From Ephemerocybe angulata (taxonomy: Eukaryota; Basidiomycota; Agaricomycetes; Agaricales; Psathyrellaceae), in contig JAACJK010000002.1 of NCBI GenBank assembly GCA_013368325.1, forward strand, positions 310,001 through 374,000: a stretch of 64,000 nt of DNA, given 5' to 3'. The notes beneath the pieces are model-generated. The model was not told the DNA's origin and did no database searches. It was given only the letters and a program-made list of their open reading frames with translations. The position numbers and the translations under genes are program-made. Positions 22,673 through 34,267 of this stretch are shown in pieces; the first letter of the stretch is position 1, and the number at the start of each line of letters is the position of its first letter.

Positions 22673-23739
22673 TATGATTCAATTCTGACATTGAGCGCTG
22701 AGCGCCGAGACTCAGCAAGGTGAGCACACCCTATTATCATCCTATACTCTCTCCTCATAGTTTTCGATGAATAGGACCGGTCCTTAGCGTTAGCCCCACC
22801 CGAGTCGCATCTGGACCATATCCACCACAGTGATGATACGGATTCCGCGAATCCGTTTGAAGGAAGTCCTGGCCGATACCTATCATTGCCTTCTTCTGTG
22901 AGACGAATTTTAGATACCCTGTTCTGTATATGCCACCACACTCTCCTTTGAATCTAATCTCCTCTGCAAAGTCACGATTGCACTAAACGCGTTGAATGGG
23001 CCCGGCGCGTCGCCTAATTAGCGGCGGCAGTTGTCTTAATTTGGAGGCGCCGCCGGAGCTTTGCTACATGGCTTCTCTCTCTCGAACCACGACCATCCAG
23101 GACCATCCCTGCTAAGTACCGTTCCGCCAACCCAAAGATCTAGAGGTGTCCCGAACACCGATACGTCCTTGCCCTTTCTTACTATCACGGATAATTGGGG
23201 CAAACGACCACTCCACTTGCACGAGTTACGAACGACTTGATTTGCGTGCTCGACAGCCGGGCAGAACCAAACGATACCTATCATGGAACGAAAGTAAATA
23301 GGACACTATTATCAAGACACCTATTGGTATAAGAACACTTTGGCTTCATGCCTTACTTCTAGCGCGAACGCGTGGCGAGCCTGTGGGTAGCCCACCCGCT
23401 CAGGGGTGTGTATATCGGGATGATGGGCGACCACGTTGTGAACGACGCACGTTTCGTGGCTCCCGCGTTTTGCGCCGATGAAAAGGAAGCAAGGTTCCAG
23501 TCGCGAAGTAGCGCCTATAGCGCGAAGTGCGGATGAACGGATATATATATAGGCGGATATCTGGACGAGGGATCCATGTGGGCTTACCAGACTTCGGCGT
23601 CGGATGTCGACTTGAAGGACACGAAGAAAGGCCGGTATCGGATATCGAGGCCCCGCCCTGGGACCTAGGGAACGCAATAAATTTGCAGGGGAGTTTAGGT
23701 GCGCTGCTCCCCGTAAACCAAACGCCGACTGACCTTCTC
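22673..23739. other. Intergenic region, no supported gene
   Basis: Only short open frames without domains are present. An in-frame extension of the F-box ORF begins at 23527, but the F-box itself and a good ATG start at 23740. Confidence 0.45.
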
Positions 23740-24981
23740 ATGGAGAAAATCCCTGTCGAACTCTGGATGTACATTTGTTCGCTGGCCTGCACTGATGGGG
23801 GGCGAACAGGCCGATCACTCTCTCTTGTCTGCCGCTCCCTCCACGAGTACTCGAAGCCGTTCAAATATCAATGCATCGCTCTGAAGACGCCTAGGCAGAT
23901 CAGGCGACTCGCCGACACCTTGGAGAATCCGTTCTATAAGTGCGGTAGCGTCCAGAGCCTCTATATTCACTGCCCCGATCTCTCGCTCGACTACAACGAT
24001 GAAGACGACAGCGACTACATTTATGTTAGCCCTGGAGTGGCGAGGTCGGTGGGGAGTGCTCATAGCACGGGCGGGGAGTCGGAGGATCTCATGGACACGG
24101 ACTCGGCGGGAGACGAATTCGAAGATAGACCACTTTCGCATGAGGAAGAGGAGGAGCTAGTGCAGGAGCTCGCCGACATACGAATGCAGCCCGCAGATTC
24201 GGACGACGGAATATCCAGCGCCCATGTCAACGCCCAGTCTTCTGACTCTGGAAGACCCTCGCTACTCGACCAGTCGACGAAGAAAAAGGACGACGAAGCT
24301 CTGGACGACTTATTCCATCTCCTCGGTATCGTAGCGCCCACTCTCGTCACGTTTTCGGTTCACTGGACGTCGCTCGAGCCCTTCCTCATCGAAGAAACGA
24401 TACCGCCATTACCCAAGCTTCAAGAGCTATGTTTGTTCCGGTCGTTTACGGGGGACGACGAGGCGGACCCTGAGACGGACGACCCGGCGCCTACCCTCTT
24501 TCCTTCCCTGCAGCGCCTCCACTTTGCTGGGTACGTCGAGACCAGGCCGACCACGTACGGGAAAATGCTGGCGGACCTGGCCCCAGCACTGACTGAGCTT
24601 CGATGCAACATATATGAATTCGAGTGTGTAATTTCTCGTTCGCAGTGGAGGACCGTCTCTCACATTACCACCCAATAGGCTGAAAGAGTCGGATGCCTAC
24701 CGACTATCGACATCCGTCCAGAGGGTCGTCCTGGAGATAAGCAAACTAAGCAGCGGTATTGAGGAGATGCAGCGGTCGAAAGGCGTCTACTCCAGCCTTC
24801 TCTTCGGCCCCAATGCCTCTTCACGATCCGTGGAGTTTTGCTGCCTGGACTATCCTTACGACGCGGCGGAGTGGGAGTCCCAGTGGCTATCCCGCGTTGC
24901 AGGAGGCATGGGGTGTTGGTCCAGCGGTACGTGTCGATATATTATCCCCCTGGGCTGCCCACTGACGCGTGTTCAGTCTGA
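23740..24981 (+). CDS. F-box protein, divergent type
   Basis: The ATG at 23740 begins MEKIPVELWMYICSLAC, and LSLVCRSLHEYSKPF follows, which is the F-box that binds Skp1 in SCF ubiquitin ligases. A long acidic insert (residues about 105-160, rich in Asp, Glu and Ser) separates it from LRR-like segments such as LPKLQELCLFRSF and FPSLQRLHFAGYV. An intron from about 24625 to 24677 joins IYEFE to LKESDAYRLSTSVQRVV. The reading frame closes after a second short intron near 24979-24981. The substrate is unknown. It differs in sequence from the F-box family at 27.6-41.8 kb. Confidence 0.72.
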
Positions 24982-26336
24982 GTCTATTTGTAATCCGTTC
25001 AGTGCGAGTCGATGAACCTTGTCATATAGTATCTCTGCTCGCGCTTTTTTATACCCTTCGTACGCCTCGCGCTTTTTGCAGGGTGCGGTATGACGCGATA
25101 AGCATCGGGCACCGCCCAGCCCTGCGCTCTTTTCTCTATTTTCTTTGTTTAACCGGGGGTGATCCACGTTGGATCCATGTTACCGGCTCTGCATCATGAA
25201 GTGCCCAGCAGCGCGCTGCATGGGTGGAAAGCAAGGAGGCTTTGCAGCCGCGACGCTCGCTCAACCATGTCCAAATACTTAGGCTCATAAATTCGGAATT
25301 TAGCGCCCGCCAGCTTAGACGGACCCCGCGCTGCCTCGCGCATCAAGAAAGTATATCGGGTTACCGATACTCCTTATCAGGGCAAAACGACGACAAAAAC
25401 GAGACCGAGGAGCTCCGAGAAGTCATTTGGAAGAACCTTTATACTGTGCCAAGGCAATGTAGATCCTAGGTTCATCAAAGCCCACCCATAATGTAGATCC
25501 GGCTGAGGACCTCCAATGGCCGGATTGTAAAATCTCGGCCGCCGACGCTGGTCCTGGGGAGTCCTGGGATCGCAGGCAGCAGGTCCAGGGAGGTCCAGGA
25601 GGGTCCAGGCTATCAAGGGTATAGGTTCTTGCGGCGGGCCCCGATTGTCATGAAGCGCCCGTCAGCATCTTGATCTGAGTTTCTGAGATCTCTCTCGTAT
25701 CGACCAAGATCTCCGGGACCTCCTTGCGCCTGAATAAACAATCTATAGGCATATGAAGTGCTTGGATAAGTTGGATATTATAATGGTTGGATAGGTTGGC
25801 TAGGCTGAGGCGGTAAGAGGCGCCAGAAGCCTTCAAGGTCCACTTTGATGGGGCCGGTAGATCTCTGGCAATTTCGGTGGCCGCCAAGGAAAGTCAAGAA
25901 CCGTCTGGCAACGATGCTCTATGCTAGCAGATGCTAGCCTACTATGCTGACCTGCGAGTAATTGGATGATGTTAGCGGGATAATGTTAGCGTGAGCTTGC
26001 AGCGGGCTGCAGCGAATGGGAAGAGATGGGAAGGCGCAACGAGTAACGAGAGGTAACGAGGCGACAAGGTCACCTATGATAACGACTCCTATCTTCATTG
26101 GCATTGACCGAGCCTGACGGACTTGCCCCTTTCTCTGTCCAGGAGCTGCTTGAGCACGACTTACAGCCGCCTTGCCAGCGGTAGAGACGAAATGAGATTG
26201 TGAACAAGGGGTACGCGTAACGAACGACAGCATCGCATGGCGAGCGAGATAAGCAAAAGGCGTCCGTGAATTGGGGGTCTGGAAGACCTTGAGAGTCGCG
26301 CCAGGACACACCGTTACAACGTTACTTCCGACACGA
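24982..26336. other. Gene-poor stretch with repeat fragments
   Basis: No supported gene occurs in these 1.35 kb. The stretch holds a hairpin repeat at 25495-25526 that recurs at 62049-62080, flanked by GC-rich sequence, and may be a worn transposon remnant. Short minus-strand open frames at 25377-25887 show no domain. Confidence 0.45.
25495..25526. repeat. 32-nt hairpin repeat, copy 1
   Basis: This unit matches 62049-62080 at 30 of 32 positions. ATCCGGC pairs with GCCGGAT around a 15-nt loop. In the second copy the stem is one pair shorter but kept (ATCCGG/CCGGAT). On the minus strand a CGGCGGCCG string precedes both copies. Confidence 0.55.
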
Positions 26337-27079
<743 letters not shown>

Positions 27080-27597
27080 TTTCACTCCCTTGGTGGTGGT
27101 AGTGGTTCGGATTCGAGCGTTGACCGCTCCATATCATCCCAATCCCGATACACATCGCGGTCAGCTGCCAAGCGGTGACCGCGCGGTGCTCGATAGGGGG
27201 TTTACCACGTGCCTACCCCGCCAGCTGAACAAAATACAAAACGCTTGCAGCCGTGGCAAACCAACGACATGTAATCACGTCGCAACAGTGGGAACATCAA
27301 ATAAACAATCCCCTCGCCTTTTACTAGGGGATTCCGTGGTGCTCCCATACCCAAATGTTGCGTTTCAATCTTTGGAAATCAACTCCTTCTGGGGTCTTGT
27401 GCTCTGCACAAATTGATGTTTTTATCATATTTTCTAGATCGCTCGACCGTCAACGTTTCAACACCTTTCAACGTTTTAACCAGCGACGTAACGAGAAGAG
27501 ATGATTTATTTTATCCGTGGTCGGGATTGTCCTCCTTAACCCCCAACCACCGTCACACCTATGCTTCCAACCGAACTTGTTCCTCTCCTCAATTCAA
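27080..27597. other. Divergent intergenic region, no supported gene
   Basis: This is the presumed promoter region of the cytidine deaminase gene. I see nothing else that can be supported. Confidence 0.45.
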
Positions 27598-28167
27598 ATG
27601 TTATCCCAGATGTACATGAAACGAAGGCACTGCAGCAACTTTGAAGAATTCGGTTGGCGTCGACGCCGCTTTACTCGACCAATTCCGAGGCCTATTCGGC
27701 GTTTCCCATACGAAGTTCTGGGAAGAATATTCAGGTTTGCGGTCCTGGTGCCTGCAGGCATTCCATTAGACGCGTTAGGAAGGAAGACATTGCTCGACTT
27801 GGGGCTGGTCTGTCGAGGTTGGCGTAGAGCCTCTCTCCTGGAGCACCGTCTATGGTCCACCCTTGCGGCGCCTCTTGGCACATACGAGCAAATAACAGTG
27901 ATCTGGCAACAATCTGGCAAGGTCTCCAAGTCGCTGATGTTGGCCCCAGGTACGGAGGAACGAGTCCACGACCACTATTTAACGGGGTCGACCACTCTTA
28001 GGCTCCTGACCGAAGGCCGACACCTCTACATTGAATGCGACGAGGTAGAGGCCCTATCTAGTATCTGCTGTAATCGTCTAGCTAAAATACGTGTAATAAC
28101 AAAAGTAGAATGTGCTGAACGAAATGATACCGGGAAGCTCAGGAACAACTATATCAAGCACGATTGA
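27598..28167 (+). pseudogene. Truncated F-box gene joined to FunK1-derived sequence
   Basis: The frame holds a good F-box (IRRFPYEVLGRIF, VCRGWRRASLLEHRLW) close to the intact F-box proteins at 37692 and 40209, and continues through TYEQITVIWQQSGKVSKSL. Similarity stops after about CDEVEALSS (28053), less than half way along the family length of about 520 residues. The remaining 38 codons are read from the duplicated 28054-28207 block, which is the downstream flank and the antisense of the 3' end of FunK1 copy 4. The LRR part is therefore lost. The sequence before the F-box (RRRRFTRPIPRP) also differs from the paralogues. Confidence 0.72.
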
Positions 28168-28207
28168 GACGCGCACTGCGACGGACAGCTTTAGGCGGGG
28201 AAGCCTT
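28054..28207. repeat. Duplicated block (with 42004-42156): FunK1 3' end plus flank
   Basis: The block aligns with 42004-42156 at an offset of 13,950 bases with about ten substitutions and one deleted T. It includes the last codons of FunK1 copy 4 on the minus strand. The left edge coincides with the point where the F-box gene at 27598 loses similarity to its paralogues. Confidence 0.8.
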
Positions 28208-30711
28208 CGGACGAGTGCCTTGAGTGCGTTTCTTGGGATTTGCGCGAGCTTTCGAGTTAGAAGCTGGTAGGCTACGCTTGGCCGGGGCGTCCTTGCGAAT
28301 AGCAATCACCTTTGGGTGAGGCCCGGCAGGAGGCGCGGGGGTAGGGTCGGCGGTGGGAATGGAGCGGTTGCTACGACGAAGTCGGGGCAGTGGTGCTTGC
28401 GGGCGTACCTCAGGAGAGGGGAGATTTTCAGGACCTGCGGCGTGTGCGATGGGCGGCGGGGAAAGTCTTTTTGGGGGTGGAGCGTCAGGATGCTCATCGG
28501 TAGAGCGTCTCTTGAGACTGGCGATAGCCTTCGGTTTATCAGAAGCAACGCCAGGATCGGCAGAAGTCGCGGTAGGGGTAGAATTCGAAATATTGTCCTC
28601 CTTCTCGATAGAGGCAAGAGCATCGTCAAATAGCTCAATGACCTTGTCGTAGATGCCCTCGTGTTCCTTCGCCATCGCTTCCAAGGCGTCGCGCTTCTCT
28701 TCCGGGAGCTTCTTATGGGTACGTTGAAGGTAACCCTTGTCTCCAGCGATATCGTTTACGATGGTTCGGAACGATCGAAGTAGCTTTGTGCAAGCGTCTC
28801 CCCACCACGGCGAAACAGCCCAGAAACGGATAACGAAGCCGGCTTTGATCACGCCGGCTTCAAAAGTGTCCTCCGTTGTCTCGCACTTTCTGAGCCAATC
28901 GTCTACTTCCTTTGAACGCTTCCCGGGAGCTTCATACAGGAGAACCAAGTGACACAATACGTTGTAGAAGGACTCCAGATCGTCGAGGTGGTCATGTCGC
29001 GGAGGGAGCTTCAATTCGAAGTTGTGCAAAACTGCGGTGGATTGGAACCGACGAGTACCCTAGGAACAGATGTATCAGATAAAGTGCTCAATTATAAGTT
29101 TATCTGACGTACCAGGCCGACTTCGGCGCGCAACTCTGACGAGGCCCATGTCCAGCACGCCATATCGAGGTCAATAAGAACACCTCTATGCCCGGGAGAT
29201 GCATTTGGGGGACCCAGTAAGATATTTTGCGACGACACGTCCCTGTGCAAGACTCCTTTGCCGTGCAGATCACGATGCCCTACAGAATGATTAGACACCA
29301 TTGCATTGCTTACCAGGAGGAAAAGATCTCACCAACAAGTGCGTCCCGAAGAGCAGATATCGCTTGATAGCGAGACGTAAAACATTCGATTGACCTCCCA
29401 TAAAGTTGCATGACTGTCCGGGACTTCGTACGCCTCTCAAAAGCACCGAAGCCAAATCCAGGGGGACGGTAGGCCTCCGTTTCCGCACAGTGGTCTTGGA
29501 AGCGCAACATCTGAACAACACCGTCGATTCCCCGGGCAGCAGTCATAAGGTCGCACTCCAATATTTTGCTCTCCGTCCGCCAGGCGTCCTTGATTACGAC
29601 TTCGGCTCCAGTTTCAGGGTCGGTGGCGTACCAGCACGTAGTCCCTCTGCCTAGGATATGGCGCCGTAAGAACGGTGGTCGGGTCATGTTCAGTTGGTAA
29701 GGAACGACATGGCCCCTGCCATCAACAGTCACGATGGTCCCCGCATTTTTTGCCCCCGTTGCACTATTGATTTGCCATTGGATAGACGTGTCGAGGCCAA
29801 GAACAGTCTCATTGGGAGAGCTAATCCCGAGAACAAGTCGAATGAACGTCCGAGGGTGACGGTGGATGTTGATAAGCGGTGTGAGGTAGAACCCGCTGCG
29901 ATCGTAGTGGAGCATGCGCACGCTATTCTCGGTGATCACGAGAGACCGCACAAAGTTTCGGTTTGGTTGCTGCATATAGATTTGCCTAAGGAACGCGGCG
30001 TCAGAACTCGAGGGCAATGGAGAATATCCAAAAGACGGAAGGTCACCTGCAACAGAAACCCGCCTGTATGGCTTGATCGAGATCGTTTGAGGGATGGTCG
30101 AGCCGTACGTCAATGACGGAGGCCACACTGCTGTAGCCAATGCCGACAATATAATCGTCTTCTTCCCTGCCTCGTTGGAAAGATGGGCCTGTCGCCTTTA
30201 TGCTTATGTCCGGGCAGATATTCTTGTAGTTGGGGTGTTTGAAGGAAGAGGTGTGTGAGTTCACCACCTGTCGGGTGACGCCTTCCCCACAGGTTTCGCC
30301 AAGCTCAGAGAGTATATGGGAGATCACGTTGAAGATAGGCCCATAAAGGTCGGATTCATCGGTAGGACGCTGTGGAATTTGCGCCCAACGTTGCTCGCCC
30401 TCTCTGTATCCCGACTTCAGGGAGGCGAGGTATGAATCAAGCGCATGTTCGCTGACCATGTCGGCGTAAAGGGACCGCGTCCACTCCTCGCTGACGATCG
30501 CAACTTCTTCCCCAAGTTCCAACAGAATTTCCGATCTTAGCTTCCGCATGTGTCGTCCAGCAATCGTATCTTCTGTCGGGTCTACTGCTGGTACCCGCTT
30601 TGTCGACTTGGATGAGAGGGTAACACCCAATACCTTTGAGCTAGGCTCTTGGGGTACGCTTTGGATGACCTGAGCAGCTCTTGCACGAGCACGAGTCCAG
30701 TAAATTCGCAT
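28154..30711 (-). CDS. FunK1 fungal-type protein kinase, copy 4
   Basis: Exons 30711-30047, 29985-29333, 29279-29113 and 29059-28154 give 796 residues in one frame. The start MRIYWTRARARAAQ matches copy 6, supporting the chosen ATG. The N-terminal domain has GVTRQVVNSH, PDISIKATGPSF and ASVIDVRL, then QPNRNFVRSL. The kinase domain has GRGTTCWYA, VVIKDAW, VLHRDVSSQN and LIDLDMACW, so catalytic Lys, Asp and Asn are kept. The C-lobe shows LDDLESFYNVLCH. The tail contains two Arg-rich motifs (LRRSNRS and a terminal VRRSARLNRA) separated by Pro/Ala/Lys-rich sequence, consistent with nuclear targeting or nucleic-acid contact. The intron positions equal those of the other copies. Confidence 0.88.
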
Positions 30712-30829
30712 ATTGAAAGATTTTCAAGCAGGGAAGGTGGTGGTACTGGCACAAAAGACGGTTCCCGCATACAATGATGGTTGATTACATCACTTTTCTC
30801 GGCCGGCTTTCTTCAATAGCCAGCCGGCA

Positions 30830-31225
30830 TGGATCTCCAGGTGACTCGGAGTTCTTCTGCTGGTAGTGCTGGACGTTTCTGCGCACCGGCGCCTTGAAAG
30901 GCGACCCGGGGGAGTTCATACATTATAAGAATGTCGAGGAGAAGAACAACTCCAGGTCGTCCAAGCACGTTTGAAGTACAGGGCTTTTCGGATGCATTGA
31001 CATGTCCACTGGCTGGTATCTCTGAGCGCCCTGTGTAAGGCGTCACAGCTAGGTTAAATTTAATATGAAGCATGTACCAGACTTACCGTTTGGTAATCCC
31101 TACAGATGTCAGGGACTAGGCATCGTTTCTAAGAACCAAATGGCCATATCGAGGTCGATGATAATTGGGAGGTCCGATGAGGTTCTTAATTATATCTCTT
31201 CGTGAGCACATTCTCAGTGAGCGCG
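30830..31225 (-). pseudogene. FunK1 pseudogene fragment between copies 4 and 5
   Basis: On the minus strand near 31220-31170 the frame reads SRRDIIKNLIGPPN, matching HRDVSSQNILLGPPN of copy 4. After a frame change it reads IIIDLDMAIWF near 31160-31130, matching LIDLDMAIW. Further on, near 30965-30890, LDDLELFF in one frame and LIMYELP in the next match LDDLESFY and LVLLYEAPG of copy 4. The pieces are in the expected order and strand but carry stops and at least two frameshifts. This is the remnant of another copy in the array. Confidence 0.75.
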
Positions 31226-31347
31226 TGAAACCAAAATGACACATTGAAACAATCCATACAGCATTTGTGTAGTACAGTATAGAAGACACATATAGATATC
31301 GGGGAGGAAGAGATGATACACATTCATCAGGACTTCCAAGAGATATC

Positions 31348-33960
31348 CTACTCCTCTTCGTCATTCTCAGCACCAGCTTGATCGGATAGGTCAGTCCAGC
31401 GGACGTTCCTAACCTTCCTCTTGGCATTCAAGACCTCTTCGGGAATAGTATTCGATGGCCTCTTGAGATTGCGACGGCCTTCCTGTGGGGTGATACTTGA
31501 GGCGGTGGCGATGGGGGTATGTCTATTCCTCGTACGCTCGGCGGGGGAGGGTGATGTTGGCGGACGGTTCGAAGTCTCTCCTTGAAGGTCTTCAGGCCAC
31601 GCAAGGGGCGTTGCATTAGCATTCCTCTTGAGATCTTCGCTCTTGATCTCCTCTAGAGCCTGGTCGAATGCGGCTATGAGTGTCTTGTGATGACCGGTCT
31701 CTTCCCTTCCCAGTTTCTCCAACTGCTTCAGCTTTTCGTCCACTGTCGTCTTGGCGCTATTTCTAATCTTTCCTTTGGTCTTTTCAATCGTCTGGACCAT
31801 AAGCTGATACATCTCAATGAGACCCTGGCACGGTTCCCCCCACCAGTCAGACAATTCGAAGGGGTGGACGACGATATTATCCTTGGCTCCCGCGGCGCTT
31901 TCAGGGTCTGCCACGTCCATCCGCGCAAATATTTCCTCGACCCTGGGATCCCTTGAATAACCTTCCTTCTCGGGGCCCGTAAAAACGCCGACTAAGAAGC
32001 AAAAAATGTAGAAGAAGGATTCCAGGTCGTCCAGGTGATCGGCGGGTGGTGGCCCAGGGGCTTTCTCCAAGGCGAAGGCTTTCCGATTGCGTAGTAGCGC
32101 TCTAGATTGCCACCTTTGGGAGCCCTGTATGGATACATTCAGATTAGGGATTACAAAGAATGGCTTTCACTACTCACGGATCGAGGGTCCTTGGCGATGC
32201 TCTCAGGCGGTCTCAAGATCCAGATGGCCATGTCAAAATCTATAAGAATGCCTCGGCGCCCAATTCTCTCAGGGTTTGGGTCGCCTAACAAGATATTTCG
32301 TATGGATATGTCCCTGTGCAGGATTCCTTTGAGCATGAGTTTGTAGTGGGCTTATCTAACGTCAGAACATGGTTTAAAAATGAAATACTATTGAAAAAGC
32401 TCACCCTGAATGGCATCGCGAAATGCGGCTATTAGCTGGAAGCGACTCGTAAATGTGTCGATAGGCCCGCCGCCCAGTGCAGTGCTCCATGACGATTCGT
32501 GACTTGATTCGATTATGAAAGTCCGAACCTGCATGTTCCGGTCGAAAGACTCTAGTTTCCCCACAATTGTCATCAAATGCCAGCAGCCTGACAACACCGT
32601 CAATCTCCTGCCCGTCCTTGAGATATGTGCTCTCCGGAGTTCTCGTGTCCGATCGCCAGCTGTCCTTAATCAGGACCTCAGCCTTCGTCTGGGGGTGGAC
32701 TGCGCGATAGCATACTGTCCCTCGCCCTCGTATAGCCGCACGAATGAAGGGTGGCGAGGCCATGCTGATCTCGTAGTCAACCAGGGCTCCACTGGCATCG
32801 GGGGCCTTTACGAGCCCAGAAACCTTGCGTCCCGTTTCTGGGTCAACTGTCCAGCTGACCGTTGTATCTAGCCCCAGAACGTCCTCATCGCAGGAGCTAA
32901 GGCCAACAACAAGCCTGACAAAGGTGTATGGATCTTTATGGATATTGATGAATGGAGAAATGTAGACGCCGCTCCTGTCAAAGTGGACGAGCTGAACATG
33001 CTCCTCTGTGATGAGTTGAAGGCAGCGAACAAATGTGCGATTCGGTTGGTGAATGAATATTTGCCTGGACGTTCATATTAATGGTTGGTTAAAGAGTAAT
33101 TGATAATGATATACGCACCTGCAGTATCCTGCAATTTGCTTGAGGTGATCAGTTTCGCTTCCTTTCATCACGTCGAGTTTAACCTCAAACACGGCCGCTA
33201 CATTTGACCATCCAACCCCCAGTGCACTTTGCGAAGGTGACATGCGGCGCGGATGAGGAGACTCAAAGGATGCCCCAGTAGCCTTTATTGAGATATCTGG
33301 CTTGGTCCCTGGGTGAGCCACATTGTCGTGCCTCAAGTGGGTTTCGTGCGTGTCGAGGACTTCGCGAGTGACCCCCAAAGCACCGGACGGGTTGAATTCC
33401 CTAACGATGTCGGATATAATCTTGTGGAGAGGGTTATAAAGGTCTTCCTCTAGCCTCGGCGATTCCGGGAGGCCTTTCCAGCGTTTTAAAGAATAACGAG
33501 ACTTGTGGTTGAGAAATTTCATGATTTTCTTTACGGGGGCTTGTCGGCAGTAAAGTGTTGCTACCCAACGGGGATTCACGGCATACACCTTTGGTCCAAG
33601 CTCGGCATGAATGATAGTCTTCATTTCTTCGTGCTTTGAGGTTTGATTCTGACTGGAGGCTCTGAAGGGTGTGCTGGTGTTCTGAGTGAGTGGCTTGAGG
33701 CTCTCCGCGTGCTTAGTCGGTGTTTGAGGATCTCCCCGCCCAGGTGTTGCAGTAAGTCCAGGGTCAACATTATGGTCCGCAGCTAGGAGACCAGACTCCG
33801 CTTCCAAGAGAAGGGCCATGTCTTCCTTGGGCAGATCGATGAAATGTCCTGGACCAATTGGGGATTCATCATGGGGGTCCGGAGCCTGAAGGTCGTCAGT
33901 CGATGCCAAAGACGGGGCAGGTTGAGCAGAAGAGTCAGATTTCTCAGTGCTCGGGGACAT
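31348..33960 (-). CDS. FunK1 fungal-type protein kinase, copy 5 (frameshifted, most divergent)
   Basis: Exons are about 33960-33119, 33064-32405, 32350-32178 and 32124-31348, and the ATG at 33960 begins MSPSTEKSDSS. Exon 2 is one base out of phase compared with its equivalents (660 nt against 653 in all others). The frame breaks between 32481 and 32469, after RIVMEH and before GPIDTFTSRFQ. The N-terminal domain has GVTREVLDTH, PDISIKATGASF and AAVFEVKL, the only copy with Glu-x-Lys here. The kinase domain has GRGTVCYRA, VLIKDSW, ILHRDISIRN and LIDFDMAIW. The tail is shorter and ends in acidic residues instead of an Arg-rich motif. The break could be a real mutation or an assembly error. Confidence 0.75.
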
Positions 33961-34267
33961 GGGAGGATCAAGAACTCTGACTGTAGATGGTGGTAGAGAG
34001 CAACAAGCAAGGGCGAGAGGCGTGGCTCACCACCGTTTCTTTAGACAATGAACCCGTGATGGCGAAGGGACCATGATAACCTACAACAGACCACAACAGC
34101 CCAAATTGGCCAGTTAATCACGTGAACGTGCCGTTTCTCAAATGCCGAATGTTGGCCGGATGGTTGCCAACAATTGTTGCATTCATCGTAAAGGCTCTTG
34201 GATCTTGACCACCATCTTCTTCACGCCTCTCGGATACTGTACCCTTTCCTGCGGTTCCTCTTGTAAA
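33961..34267. promoter_or_regulatory. Shared promoter of divergent FunK1 copies 5 and 6
   Basis: Only 307 bp separate the two start codons of head-to-head FunK1 genes. No TATA box or specific operator is clear. An in-frame upstream ATG at 34142 would lengthen copy 6, but alignment with copy 4 favours 34268. Confidence 0.5.
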
